Notes: generated from the letters alone by a model not told the origin. Positions 7,898 to 15,934 are shown, counted from the first letter of the stretch. The stretch is 15,945 bases of DNA from Methanobacterium sp. UBA8 (GCA_002509665.1 DADN01000227.1:1647-17591); one strand, 5' to 3'. Numbers and translations: made by a program.

Positions 7898-8763
7898 AAT
7901 TTTTTACAAACAAAAAAGGTACAATGCCCAATCTTTTCTGGATCTATAAATACATCTGCAAATTTTCTCCAGAATTTGTTGGAAAGGCCTGGAAGATGAT
8001 TGTCAGTCCGTTTCTGGATAACTATTTGATAACCAAGTGTTTTCAATTGATTACGTAACCAAGTTTCATTGCTAGGTATATCAACAACTCCCGAAGGTGT
8101 TGTTATATTTTTTTCGTCTTTAGATATAGATTTGATTCCATTTACTATGTAGTTCAAATAGGGAATCCAAAACCAGATGGATTTTTTATAAGATTCAATC
8201 CATCCTGTTCGTGGTGTATTCAAAATAAATATTCCTCCAGGTTTTAACACCCTGTATGTCTCCTCAAGGTACTTTACTTTATTATGCACATGTTCGAGTA
8301 CATCGCCGCTCACTATATTATCAAAAATAGCATCTTTGAATGGAAGTTCTTCCCCTTTCCCTACAGATTTTAAATGACTGGTATCATAATTCAGTATCTC
8401 ATAGCTGTACTCCATATTGTAATATGTACTTTCCTTTCCAAGAAATTCTTTTAAATAACCATAGCCTCCGCCATCATCTAGAACTGATCCTTTTTTTAAA
8501 TACTTTACAATTTCTCTATTTATTTTTCCCTTTCTCCAGGTGGCATAATCTATATTATATCCAAATGGATGTTTATGGAAGTCAATTTGATCATATAACT
8601 TGTCATATGCAGATTTTTCATTTATAAACAATGGTATATCATTGATAATTTGGAACCCTTTTCCACAGTCGTTGCACTGAAGTTTATTTGATTCATTAAT
8701 TAATAAATCTCCTTTGCATGTTGGACAACATATTTTTTGGAGTAATTTGTTAGATATTCCCAT
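7894..8763 (-). CDS. SAM-dependent methyltransferase with N-terminal zinc ribbon
   Basis: A 289-residue protein. An N-terminal Trm112-like zinc ribbon (C13-x2-C16 and C30-x2-C33, followed by IPLFI at 43-47) precedes a class I methyltransferase core. Motif I is VLDDGGGYGYL (94-104), a post-I region follows, and FDNIVSGDVLEHV lies near residues 146-158, a Methyltransf_11 hallmark. LKPGGIFILNTP is the usual late strand. It probably methylates a sugar hydroxyl or nucleotide-sugar intermediate in the cytoplasm. ATG 8763 fits the typical N-terminus just before the ribbon, although this puts it 64 bases inside the 3' end of the dehydratase gene, an unusually long overlap. Its TGA stop overlaps the GTG start of the acyltransferase pseudogene. 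Its core lacks obvious defects, unlike its neighbour. Family call firm, substrate unknown. Confidence 0.85.
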   Translation of the reverse strand: MGISNKLLQKICCPTCKGDLLINESNKLQCNDCGKGFQIINDIPLFINEKSAYDKLYDQIDFHKHPFGYNIDYATWRKGKINREIVKYLKKGSVLDDGGGYGYLKEFLGKESTYYNMEYSYEILNYDTSHLKSVGKGEELPFKDAIFDNIVSGDVLEHVHNKVKYLEETYRVLKPGGIFILNTPRTGWIESYKKSIWFWIPYLNYIVNGIKSISKDEKNITTPSGVVDIPSNETWLRNQLKTLGYQIVIQKRTDNHLPGLSNKFWRKFADVFIDPEKIGHCTFFVCKKL

Positions 8764-9767
8764 AATTTCTCTCTCATACTGTCTTTTTTAAAATAGTTAA
8801 TTATAATCTTCTCTATTTCACTTTTTGAAATTAAATCCACTTCATTTGAAGTATATCCAAATGAATTTATTTTTTTTATATTTTTATATTTTAACGCATC
8901 CTCTCTATTTTTTAAAACTACATAAGTGTTGTTTAATTCAAAAAGAAACTCTGATTCTGTACTGTTAATCAAACCTTCATGAAGTTTCTCACCATCAACC
9001 AGACCAATTATATTTACTTTAACGTTCTCTTCAAGTATATCCAGTCTGGGAGCGATTTTGTGTAGAATAACATCTAGCAAGTCTCCTAGTTTAAATGCCT
9101 TCATTTTTAAGATAAATAGATCTCCGCCCTGCGCATATTTGGTGGCTTCCATTACAAGTTTAACTGCGTCTGGAATTTCCATGATAAAGCGGGTTGCATG
9201 GGGGTTAGTTATGTTTATGGGGTTTCCGTTTAAAAGATTCTCTATGAGGATGGGAATTACTGAACCATGCGAGTTAGCAACATTACCAAATCTAACACAA
9301 GAGAAGTTTGCATTGAGAGTGATTCTTTCTGCAATAAATTTAGTGGAACCCATCACGTTAACAGGATAAGCAGATTTATCTGTACTGATGCTAATCATTT
9401 GAGGGGTCCCGTACTTTGTTGCCAGGTCTACTATGTTTTGTGTTCCCAAAATATTAGTTCTAGCAGCTTCTGTTGGAAACTTTTCACATACAACAACATG
9501 TTTCATTGCAGCTGCATGGTAAATAAGATCAATATCGAAATCATCAAATACTCGCTGAATACTACGGTAATCTCTTATGTCTCCAATGGCTGTTTCAAGT
9601 CGATGATCTGCTAAATTTTTCTTTAATGAAAAGTGTTTTATCTCATCTCGGCTGAAGACTATAACTTTAGATGCATCATAATTTAGAATTTGCTTGACTA
9701 TTTCTGTACCTATTGATCCTGTTCCGCCAGTAACTAAAACCGTCTTTCCCTTCAGCCTGTTATTCAT
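8700..9767 (-). CDS. UDP-GlcNAc 4,6-dehydratase (PseB/CapE-type extended SDR)
   Basis: A 355-residue NAD(P)-dependent extended short-chain dehydrogenase. The cofactor loop is GGTGSIG (14-20), followed by FSRDEIKH (38-45), GDIRD (62-66) and HAAAMKH (84-90). The active-site stretch is STDKSAYPVNVMGSTK (128-143), with Thr129-Asp130-Lys131 and a Met-x3-Lys (M139, K143) in place of Tyr-x3-Lys, as in CapE/WbjB-type inverting dehydratases. The family turns UDP-GlcNAc into a UDP-4-keto-6-deoxy sugar, the first step to amino- or 6-deoxy sugars. The catalytic parts look intact. The family's usual end falls near residue 325; residues about 330-355 continue into the start of the next gene, hinting at a lost stop or late frameshift. 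The start overlaps the stop of the upstream aminotransferase remnant by ATGA, a sign of coupling. That aminotransferase, its likely partner, is broken. Confidence 0.87.
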   Translation of the reverse strand: MNNRLKGKTVLVTGGTGSIGTEIVKQILNYDASKVIVFSRDEIKHFSLKKNLADHRLETAIGDIRDYRSIQRVFDDFDIDLIYHAAAMKHVVVCEKFPTEAARTNILGTQNIVDLATKYGTPQMISISTDKSAYPVNVMGSTKFIAERITLNANFSCVRFGNVANSHGSVIPILIENLLNGNPINITNPHATRFIMEIPDAVKLVMEATKYAQGGDLFILKMKAFKLGDLLDVILHKIAPRLDILEENVKVNIIGLVDGEKLHEGLINSTESEFLFELNNTYVVLKNREDALKYKNIKKINSFGYTSNEVDLISKSEIEKIIINYFKKDSMREKLWEYLTNYSKKYVVQHAKEIY

Positions 9768-10333
9768 TGTTCTACCTCTAAAAGTTCTTCACTATTTTTG
9801 GCAGTGTAATCCATTTCACTTTTTGTCAGTGTTGGATACATTTTATCTTTTATGCCTGCCACAAATTCTGCAGTATATTCTAGGAGTAAAACACTACAAT
9901 CATCAGCAATTTCTTTTGATTCACGTATTAAACCGGGACCACCTCCATAATAAATAGGAATAATTGCTTTAGTTTGTGGAGTAATTCTTTCTTTAACATC
10001 CTCCGGATCTAATCCACATTTTTTATCTTCAATTTCCGCGAAGACAAGTTTTGCTTTAACAAAAAGAGGAGCATTAGCTGTTGAGATAAATGTAATGGTG
10101 GGAACTATTAATTCATTGTTAGTTCTAATGTTATGAGCTAAAAAGAGAGCATGAAGTGCTGAAGCCCCCGAATTAAATACTAACGTGTATTTTCTTTCAA
10201 CATATTGTGAAATTTCATTCTCAAATAGCTGTATTTCTAATACCGTTGCCCAATGAAAACCCCTGATTATAATGTTCGCCCTGTTTTGGGTATCATCAGG
10301 GTATATTTTGAACAATGGAATTTTCCATTTCAT
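9764..10333 (-). pseudogene. Internally deleted DegT/DnrJ/EryC1 sugar aminotransferase
   Basis: A 189-codon open frame, half the usual length of about 370-390. Residues 1-165 match the N-terminal half of a DegT-family PLP aminotransferase: NSGASALHALFLAH (54-67), VPTITFISTANAP (77-89) and IPIYYGG (125-131). At Met165 (about 9839-9841) the sequence jumps to YPTLTKSEMDYTAKN (166-180), which resembles the conserved C-terminal tail of the same family. The simplest reading is an in-frame deletion of roughly 190 codons, including the PLP-binding Lys. In addition the pyridine-contacting Asp of the EDAAE motif is Tyr153 (LLEYTAE). It cannot be a working transaminase. A Shine-Dalgarno-like AGGGGA precedes the ATG, which lies inside the 3' end of the glycosyltransferase gene. 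With the adjoining 4,6-dehydratase it probably once made a UDP-4-amino-4,6-dideoxy sugar (PseC/PglE-like role, inferred). Confidence 0.82.
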
Positions 10334-11471
10334 CTTTAATTTCCCCTTTTAACGTTTTTTCATATAGTTTTTCCATTTTTCGAGCGTTTTTATCCCAGTT
10401 TTCATGGTTTTCAATAATTTTTTTGTTTATTTTATAAAAATTCTCCTTTATTTCAGGATTATTAATACAATAAATTATTTTTTCCGCTAAATCCTGTGGA
10501 TTATCTGGATTAACAAATAGTGCATTACTATTATCTGATAAATATTGGTGATAAACATCAATGTTGCTTACAATAGGGACCAATCCACATGCCATTCCTT
10601 CCATAATGCTACTTGCAAATTGATCTGTTTTCGTTATTGAAACGAACATGTTTGAAATGTTAAGGTAGGTAGCCATTTCTTTAGGTGTTATATTTTTTGA
10701 GACAAAACGAACGTTGTTAATGATCTCTAATTTTTTAGCCTTCAATTTCATTTTTTTTTCGAAATTGGTAGTGCCATAACCTTTTATAAAAACAAAAACA
10801 ATGTTGGGATTTGATTTTAGAACGTAAGGGATAGCTTCAATAATTTTATCAATATTATATTGAGGAGCCATACTCCTGTTACTGATAACAATTGTTTCAG
10901 TATCTCCTATTCCTAAATATTCTTTTAATTCTTTTTCTTTAGAACTGTATTTTTGATGAAAAATGTTGGTATTTATTCCCCATGGAATTCTAATGATCTT
11001 TTCTTTTTCTAGTTTAAATTTATCAAATAGGTGATCTCCCATAAATTCAGCAGTAGTAGTGATCTTATCTGCTCCTTTAAGACTATAACGAACTATGTAT
11101 TTTGCTATTAGGGACTCATCGGGCACTTTTAAAACATCACTGCCCCAAACAGATATGATTAAAGGATGAAAAAAAGTTAAAACTCCATAAAACCCATAAT
11201 ATATGACATAATGCGCATGGAGAATGTCTGGCTTAATACTTTTTATTAGATAATTGATATATACCACATTGATTATCAATGTTATATAGAACGTTACACT
11301 GTTCCTATTTGAATTGATACTTTTAAGCTGGTGGAATATTACGTTTTCAATGTCAATTTTATCATTTGAACTATCTGATATTACGTGTACTTCATGACCG
11401 GTATCTGTGAAATATTTAACCCATCGTTGAATATGAATACTTTCTGAATTTGCAAGAAAACATATTTTCAT
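10296..11471 (-). CDS. Glycosyltransferase family 4-like (GT-B fold)
   Basis: A 391-residue glycosyltransferase of normal length. The N-terminal domain starts MKICFLANSESIHIQRW (1-17), the usual beginning of this GT4 group, followed by DILHAHY (82-88) and SVWGSDVL (107-114). The C-terminal donor domain has ISNRSMAPQYNIDKIIEAI (196-214) and SSIMEGMACGLVPIVSN (287-303), with D283 and E291 at the usual E-x7-E spacing (first position Asp, a mild change). It should extend the lipid-linked glycan from a nucleotide-sugar donor on the inner face of the membrane. AGAGGTAAT is the Shine-Dalgarno before the ATG at 11471. It lies 12 bases after the epimerase remnant. Its 3' end overlaps the aminotransferase remnant by 38 bases. 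No defects are visible. Confidence 0.88.
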   Translation of the reverse strand: MKICFLANSESIHIQRWVKYFTDTGHEVHVISDSSNDKIDIENVIFHQLKSINSNRNSVTFYITLIINVVYINYLIKSIKPDILHAHYVIYYGFYGVLTFFHPLIISVWGSDVLKVPDESLIAKYIVRYSLKGADKITTTAEFMGDHLFDKFKLEKEKIIRIPWGINTNIFHQKYSSKEKELKEYLGIGDTETIVISNRSMAPQYNIDKIIEAIPYVLKSNPNIVFVFIKGYGTTNFEKKMKLKAKKLEIINNVRFVSKNITPKEMATYLNISNMFVSITKTDQFASSIMEGMACGLVPIVSNIDVYHQYLSDNSNALFVNPDNPQDLAEKIIYCINNPEIKENFYKINKKIIENHENWDKNARKMEKLYEKTLKGEIKDEMENSIVQNIP

Positions 11472-11483
11472 ATTATTACCTCT

Positions 11484-11702
11484 TTAGTAAACTTTATAGT
11501 AGAAAGAATCATTTTTGAAGTCATCTGGAATTTCAAAATTATAGTCATGTATGGGAATCTGATTAAGAAAGATATCTAACATTTCTGTATCATAGTGCTC
11601 AGTATGAATAATAATCTCATGATTCTTTTTTCTTAATCCTTTAGATAATAATGCAGCCTTAATAAATTGGAGTTTAGCCTCTAATACTGTGACAATTTTC
11701 AT
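11484..11702 (-). pseudogene. Truncated UDP-sugar 2-epimerase remnant (WbpI/WecB family)
   Basis: A 72-codon open frame matching only the extreme N-terminus of non-hydrolysing UDP-GlcNAc/UDP-diacetamido-sugar 2-epimerases, which are about 355-380 residues long. The usual opening MKIVTVxGARPQFIKAA is recognisable but degraded: GARPQ reads EAKLQ (8-12), HTGQHYD reads HTEHYD (33-38) and the IP-x-DYN segment follows (49-55). The frame then ends at SFYYKVY and the next gene begins 12 bases on, so about 80 per cent of the gene is gone. It lies directly downstream of the WbpA, WbpB-D and WbpE homologues, the place expected for WbpI, which inverts C-2 of UDP-2,3-diacetamido-glucuronic acid to the manno form. 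It cannot be active. A GGCGAT Shine-Dalgarno-like sequence still precedes the ATG. Confidence 0.8.
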
Positions 11703-11711
11703 TTAATCGCC

Positions 11712-12824
11712 TTATTTATCTTTGAAAAATTCAGAAATGTTCTCAATCGTATATTCAATCTCTTCTTTTTCTAATTCTGGAAAAATAGGTAATGAAAGGA
11801 CTTCCTGGCTTGCTAATTCCGCATTTATAAAATCTCCTTTTTTACATTTTAATGAAGAAAAGCATGGCTGTAAATGTAATGGTAAAGGATAATATATCGC
11901 AGTGTTTATGCCCTTGTTTTGCAAGAAATCTTTAAGGTTGTCCCTTAAACCATTTTTTACTCTAATTGTGTACTGGTTAAATGAATGTTTCTCATTAGTT
12001 GATATTGGGGGTAATTCTAAATTTTTAACGTGTTTTAAAGCATTATTATAAATTTTGGCATTATTGATCCTTTTTTGAACCCATTTATCAAGATATTTTA
12101 ACTTCACATTTAGAACAGCTGCATGAATAGCATCTAATCTGCTGTTATAACCGATAACATGATGGTAATACTTTGGTTTCGCTCCATGAACTCGGAGTGT
12201 CCTTATTTTTTCTGCTAGCTCTTCATCATTAGTTGTTATTAGTCCACCATCTCCAAATCCTCCGAGATTCTTGGAAGGGAAGAAACTGAAGCATGCAGTT
12301 CCTGTAGATCCAACCTTTTTTCCTTTATATTCGGCACCGAGTGTCTGAGCTGCATCTTCTATTATTGTTAAATCATTATCTTCTGCTATTTCTATAATTT
12401 CATTCATTTCAGCAGGTTTACCAAAAAGATGAACTGGTAAAACTGCTTTTATACTTTCATCATTCTGGAGGCTTTTTCTTATTTTTTCAGGGTTTATATT
12501 GAATGTTTCAGCTTTTATATCTGCAAATTTAGGGTTTGCACCAGAGTTATGTATTGCTCCTGCTGTTGCAAAAAAGGTGAATGTGGATGTTAGCACGCTT
12601 CCAGAGATATTATGGGCCCTAATGGATAGAAGTAATGCATCAGTACCGCTTGCAACGCTTATTGCATCGTTGCATTTGCAGTATTTTCTCATATTATCTT
12701 CGAATTCTTCAACTTCTTCTCCAAGAATGAATTTTTGTGAATCTAATACGGTTCCAATAGACTCATTTATCTCTTCTTTTATTGTATCGTATTGCCTTTT
12801 CAGGTCTAGAAATGGAATTTTCAT
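11712..12824 (-). CDS. wbpE: UDP-3-keto sugar aminotransferase, WbpE-like (DegT/DnrJ/EryC1)
   Basis: A 370-residue, full-length PLP-dependent aminotransferase. Conserved features in order: PFLDLKRQY (4-12), SVASGTDALLL (56-66), TFTFFATAGAI (81-91), VHLFGKPAEM (131-140), IIEDAAQTLGAEYKGKKVG (154-172) with Asp157 for the pyridine nitrogen, and FFPSKNLGGFGDGG (181-194) with Lys185 as the PLP Schiff-base lysine. WbpE-type enzymes transfer an amino group from glutamate to C-3 of UDP-3-keto-GlcNAc uronic acid. The neighbours support this rather than another DegT activity: the fused 3-dehydrogenase/acetyltransferase is 12 bases upstream, and the 6-dehydrogenase lies before it. GAGG lies upstream of ATG 12824 as ribosome binding site, close to the preceding stop. 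Unlike the aminotransferase at 9764-10333, all key residues are present. The specific substrate is inferred from family and context. Confidence 0.85.
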   Translation of the reverse strand: MKIPFLDLKRQYDTIKEEINESIGTVLDSQKFILGEEVEEFEDNMRKYCKCNDAISVASGTDALLLSIRAHNISGSVLTSTFTFFATAGAIHNSGANPKFADIKAETFNINPEKIRKSLQNDESIKAVLPVHLFGKPAEMNEIIEIAEDNDLTIIEDAAQTLGAEYKGKKVGSTGTACFSFFPSKNLGGFGDGGLITTNDEELAEKIRTLRVHGAKPKYYHHVIGYNSRLDAIHAAVLNVKLKYLDKWVQKRINNAKIYNNALKHVKNLELPPISTNEKHSFNQYTIRVKNGLRDNLKDFLQNKGINTAIYYPLPLHLQPCFSSLKCKKGDFINAELASQEVLSLPIFPELEKEEIEYTIENISEFFKDK

Positions 12825-12836
12825 CTTAACTTTGCC

Positions 12837-14435
12837 TCACACTGTCTTCTCTTTTCTGTTCTCTTTTACAACTTCAGCAGAGATCAATTTCGTTTTTTTC
12901 ACAGTATCCTCTATTTTTTCATACCGGTTTCCACAACTGCAGACAGACTGGTTATTGGAAAAGTTTAATTTAAGTCCGCATTCACAAATCCAACCTGTGA
13001 TTCTGGCAGGATTTCCCACAGCAAGCGCATAATCTGGTATATTCTTAGTCACAACTGCCCCTGCTCCAACAAAAGCATAATTACCAATGGTATTTCCACA
13101 TACAATGGTAACATTAGCACCAATGGAGGCACCTTCTCCTATTAATGTTTCTTTAAATTCATTTTTTCGAGATATAAAACTTCTAGGATTTTTAACATTT
13201 GTGAAAACCATGGATGGTCCAAGAAAAGCATTATTATTTATTTTAACTCCAGTATAAACTGAAACATTATTTTGTATTTTAACATTATTCCCGATAACTA
13301 CATCTGGAGCGATCATCACATTTTGTCCAATGTTACAATTATCTCCTATTTTTGCTCCAGTCATTACATGTGAGAAGTGCCAGATTTTTGTTCCGTTACC
13401 TATATTACAAGGTTGATCTACAATAGAAGTAAAATGGGAAAAATAAGAATTTTCATGGAGTAATACGGTTTCACCATTATTTTCAAGTGATTTTTGACTG
13501 GCTTCTAAAATTTCAAGTACTTGAAGACCTTCTCTTCCACTTGTTTTTGGATCCTTTCTGGATTTTATGCATTCTATAAAATGTTTACATTCTTCCTTTA
13601 ATGGTTCGCTTATTTCGGTTTTCACCGCCATGGCATCTTTCATTCGAGGCACAGGAACCCTATTTATCCATTCTATTTCATGAGGATATAAAAAAAGTTT
13701 TTTATCTGAAACATCATTAAATACAGCCATCTTTTTGCTGCCAACCACCACCAGCTTCTGTTCTTTATACGGATGGAGCCAGCTTACAAAAATATGGGCT
13801 TTTACACCACTGTGAAATTCCATGGTGGTGAAAGTAACATCGGCTATATCTTTACTTAAATAAGTACCTGCATGTGATGTTAAGCTTTTAGGCATTTCAT
13901 TTAAAAACATTAAGATTACAGAAATATCATGGGGTGCAAAACTCCATAATATATTCTCTTCTGTCCTGAATTTACCTAAGTTCAAACGATTGGAATAGAT
14001 ATACTGAATTTTGCCTAATTCTCCGTTTTTTATCATTTCATAAAGTTTAAGGACGGATGGATGGTACTGTAGAATGTGTCCAACCATTAGGATATTACCT
14101 GTACTTTCTGCAATTTCAACTAGTTCTTTACCCTCGTGTACATTTAAAGAAAGTGGTTTTTCTACAAATACATCTTTTCCATAACTTAAAGCTTCTTTTA
14201 CCATTTTATAATGTAAAACTGCAGGAGTAGAAACTACAATTCCATTTATATCTTGATCTTCTAAAACTTCCTGAAAAGAAGTTGTAATATGAACTTCAGG
14301 ATACTGTTTCTTAAAATTATTTAATACATTTTTATTCAAATCGCAAATTGTTTTAAGGACACCGAGTTCAGAGAAATTCCTAACTAAATTTTTACCCCAA
14401 TAGCCGCTTCCAATAACTGCTATGTTTTTTACCAT
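12837..14435 (-). CDS. Fused UDP-GlcNAcA 3-dehydrogenase / N-acetyltransferase (WbpB-WbpD fusion)
   Basis: A 532-residue bifunctional protein. Residues 1 to about 325 are a Gfo/Idh/MocA oxidoreductase: NAD-binding IGSGYWGKN (8-16), FVEKPLS (90-96) with the family's EKP Lys93, and APHDIS (167-172) with His169. Residues about 333-480 are a left-handed beta-helix acetyltransferase of the WbpD type: [20 protein letters not shown] (351-370), many hexapeptides, and [19 protein letters not shown] (461-479). The first domain oxidises C-3 of UDP-GlcNAc uronic acid; the second acetylates the 3-amino group that WbpE installs. They act on either side of the aminotransferase step, so fusion would bring the two ends of the route together. 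After the helix comes a tail with C484-x-C486 and C499-x-C501, resembling a small zinc ribbon, then a charged end. ATG 14435 has a GAGGAT ribosome binding site. No sign of decay. Confidence 0.88.
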   Translation of the reverse strand: MVKNIAVIGSGYWGKNLVRNFSELGVLKTICDLNKNVLNNFKKQYPEVHITTSFQEVLEDQDINGIVVSTPAVLHYKMVKEALSYGKDVFVEKPLSLNVHEGKELVEIAESTGNILMVGHILQYHPSVLKLYEMIKNGELGKIQYIYSNRLNLGKFRTEENILWSFAPHDISVILMFLNEMPKSLTSHAGTYLSKDIADVTFTTMEFHSGVKAHIFVSWLHPYKEQKLVVVGSKKMAVFNDVSDKKLFLYPHEIEWINRVPVPRMKDAMAVKTEISEPLKEECKHFIECIKSRKDPKTSGREGLQVLEILEASQKSLENNGETVLLHENSYFSHFTSIVDQPCNIGNGTKIWHFSHVMTGAKIGDNCNIGQNVMIAPDVVIGNNVKIQNNVSVYTGVKINNNAFLGPSMVFTNVKNPRSFISRKNEFKETLIGEGASIGANVTIVCGNTIGNYAFVGAGAVVTKNIPDYALAVGNPARITGWICECGLKLNFSNNQSVCSCGNRYEKIEDTVKKTKLISAEVVKENRKEKTV

Positions 14436-14480
14436 TTTAATCCTCTTTTAATATTTTAGATTGAATAAAAAATTTGACAA

Positions 14481-15860
14481 TTATAATTTTATGTAATATG
14501 GATTCTCTGATGGAATATTTTCAATATTTGAATCGAGTATACCTGTTGTATTAACAGTAGACATCTGATGTTCTTTGATTGAATCTAATATATTTCGTGT
14601 ATCGACAATTATGGTCTGCTGACCTTTAATAATGTTTAATAATTCTCCATTCTGCTTAAATTCTTCATGATCAGTTACTATTATAATACAATCAGCCCAT
14701 TTTAAGCTCTCTTTAAAGTCATTTTCTGAATAATAATTTCCAAATCGGGTTTTTATTGAATTTGAATGGGGATCATATACCTTGAATTTTGCCCCAATCT
14801 CAACCAGTTCTTCAATAATTTGAATTGCTGGGGATTCTCGTGTATCACTAATATTTGCTTTGTAGGCTAAACCCAAGATTAATACATTAGAATCTCTTAT
14901 TTTTCTCCCTGATTTTTCAAGTGCTTTTTTTGCTAAATTTAAGGTATGTATGGGCATGAAATCATTGATTTCTCCTGCTGTTTCTATAAATCTTGGAATG
15001 ATACCGAACTGCTTTGCTCTATATGAGAGATAATAAGGATCAAGAGGTATACAGTGTCCACCAACTCCTGGACCCGGATAAAAAGGCGTGAAACCATATG
15101 GTTTAGTCTTGGCGGCTTCAATAGTTTCCCAAATGTCAATTTCCATTTTTTCAAAAATGAGTGCTAGTTCGTTAACGAGGGCAATATTAACATTTCTATA
15201 AATATTTTCGATCATTTTTACTGCTTCAGCTGTTTTACAATTTTCTACTTTAATGATATCTCCAGTGATGCCTTCAAATAACATTGCACATATTTCAGTA
15301 AATTCATGGGTCAAACCACCAACTACATTGGGGGTATTTTCAATTCGATATTCTTTATTCCCTGGATCTACTCTTTCTGGAGAATATGCTATCCCAAAAT
15401 CGGTTGTAACATTTAAATTACTTTTTTCCTCAAGAATAGGGCACAAAAAGTCTTCTGTAGTTCCAGGATAGGTCGTGCTTTTTAAGACTACAAATTGTCC
15501 TTTTTTAAGTATTTTTCCAACTTCTTCGCCTGCACGTTTTATATAAGACAAATCAGGACTTTTATCTTTATTTAAAGGTGTTGGAACTGCAATAATGATA
15601 AAATCAGCATTTTTTAGATCTTTATAATTGTTCGTTGGATATAAATTTTTTAAATTAATTTCATGGTTTTTAACATCTTCTATGTATGATTTTCTGTTTT
15701 TTAATAATTCTGTCTTCTCTTTGCTCCTATTATAACCTATAACCTTGTATTTTTTTGAGAATGTAACTGCAAGAGGTAATCCTACATATCCTAGTCCTAC
15801 AATGCCAATAACTGCTGAATTATTTCTAATTTTTAATTTTAAATTATTTATCCAGTTCAT
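14481..15860 (-). CDS. Nucleotide-sugar 6-dehydrogenase, WbpA/WecC-like (UDP-GlcNAc or UDP-ManNAc)
   Basis: A 459-residue NAD-dependent four-electron dehydrogenase of the UDP-glucose/GDP-mannose dehydrogenase superfamily. The Rossmann loop is GIVGLGYVGLPLA (19-31). STTYPGT (128-134), YSPERVDPGN (159-168), the structural Lys215 in EAVKMIEN (212-219) and the catalytic Cys270 in GPGVGGHCIPLDP (263-275) are all present. The C-terminal domain carries ILGLAYKANISDTRESPA (328-345). YSPERVDPG and VGGHCIPLDP fit the N-acetylhexosamine branch better than UDP-glucose dehydrogenases. It oxidises C-6 of the sugar to a carboxylate. Since fused WbpB/D and WbpE homologues follow directly, UDP-GlcNAc to UDP-GlcNAc uronic acid is the likely reaction. 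It is first in the minus-strand block; GGTGAT (opposite 15864-15869) is a strong Shine-Dalgarno four bases before the ATG. Confidence 0.9.
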   Translation of the reverse strand: MNWINNLKLKIRNNSAVIGIVGLGYVGLPLAVTFSKKYKVIGYNRSKEKTELLKNRKSYIEDVKNHEINLKNLYPTNNYKDLKNADFIIIAVPTPLNKDKSPDLSYIKRAGEEVGKILKKGQFVVLKSTTYPGTTEDFLCPILEEKSNLNVTTDFGIAYSPERVDPGNKEYRIENTPNVVGGLTHEFTEICAMLFEGITGDIIKVENCKTAEAVKMIENIYRNVNIALVNELALIFEKMEIDIWETIEAAKTKPYGFTPFYPGPGVGGHCIPLDPYYLSYRAKQFGIIPRFIETAGEINDFMPIHTLNLAKKALEKSGRKIRDSNVLILGLAYKANISDTRESPAIQIIEELVEIGAKFKVYDPHSNSIKTRFGNYYSENDFKESLKWADCIIIVTDHEEFKQNGELLNIIKGQQTIIVDTRNILDSIKEHQMSTVNTTGILDSNIENIPSENPYYIKL

Positions 15861-15863
15861 TAA

Positions 15864-15869
15864 ATCACC
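15864..15869 (-). promoter_or_regulatory. Ribosome binding site GGTGAT for the leading gene of the minus block
   Basis: GGTGAT on the minus strand, four bases before the ATG at 15860, matches the anti-Shine-Dalgarno of methanogen 16S rRNA and fixes the start. Confidence 0.7.
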
Positions 15870-15923
15870 AGACTTCCATAAGCCCTAATTTTTCATTATT
15901 AATCCATAATAACTTCTTAGAAT

Positions 15924-15934
15924 TTTATAAATAT
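15924..15934 (-). promoter_or_regulatory. Candidate archaeal TATA box for the minus-strand block
   Basis: The minus strand reads ATATTTATAAA here, close to the archaeal TATA consensus. Transcription starting about 25 bases downstream (near 15900) would give a leader of about 40 bases carrying the ribosome binding site. The sequence ends 11 bases beyond, so upstream control elements cannot be examined, and the operon could start further upstream. Confidence 0.4.

Noticed and set aside
7614..7949. 111-codon plus-strand open frame, with shorter frames at 7616-7816 and 7876-8058
   Set aside because: They are antisense to the acyltransferase pseudogene and the end of the methyltransferase; no recognisable protein pattern or ribosome binding site.
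9058..9957. Several plus-strand open frames (9058-9369, 9267-9614, 9694-9957)
   Set aside because: All lie antisense to the conserved 4,6-dehydratase and the aminotransferase remnant; composition reflects the opposite strand.
12499..13032. 177-codon plus-strand open frame
   Set aside because: Antisense shadow of the WbpE homologue and the fused WbpB-D gene, whose conserved catalytic motifs are on the other strand.
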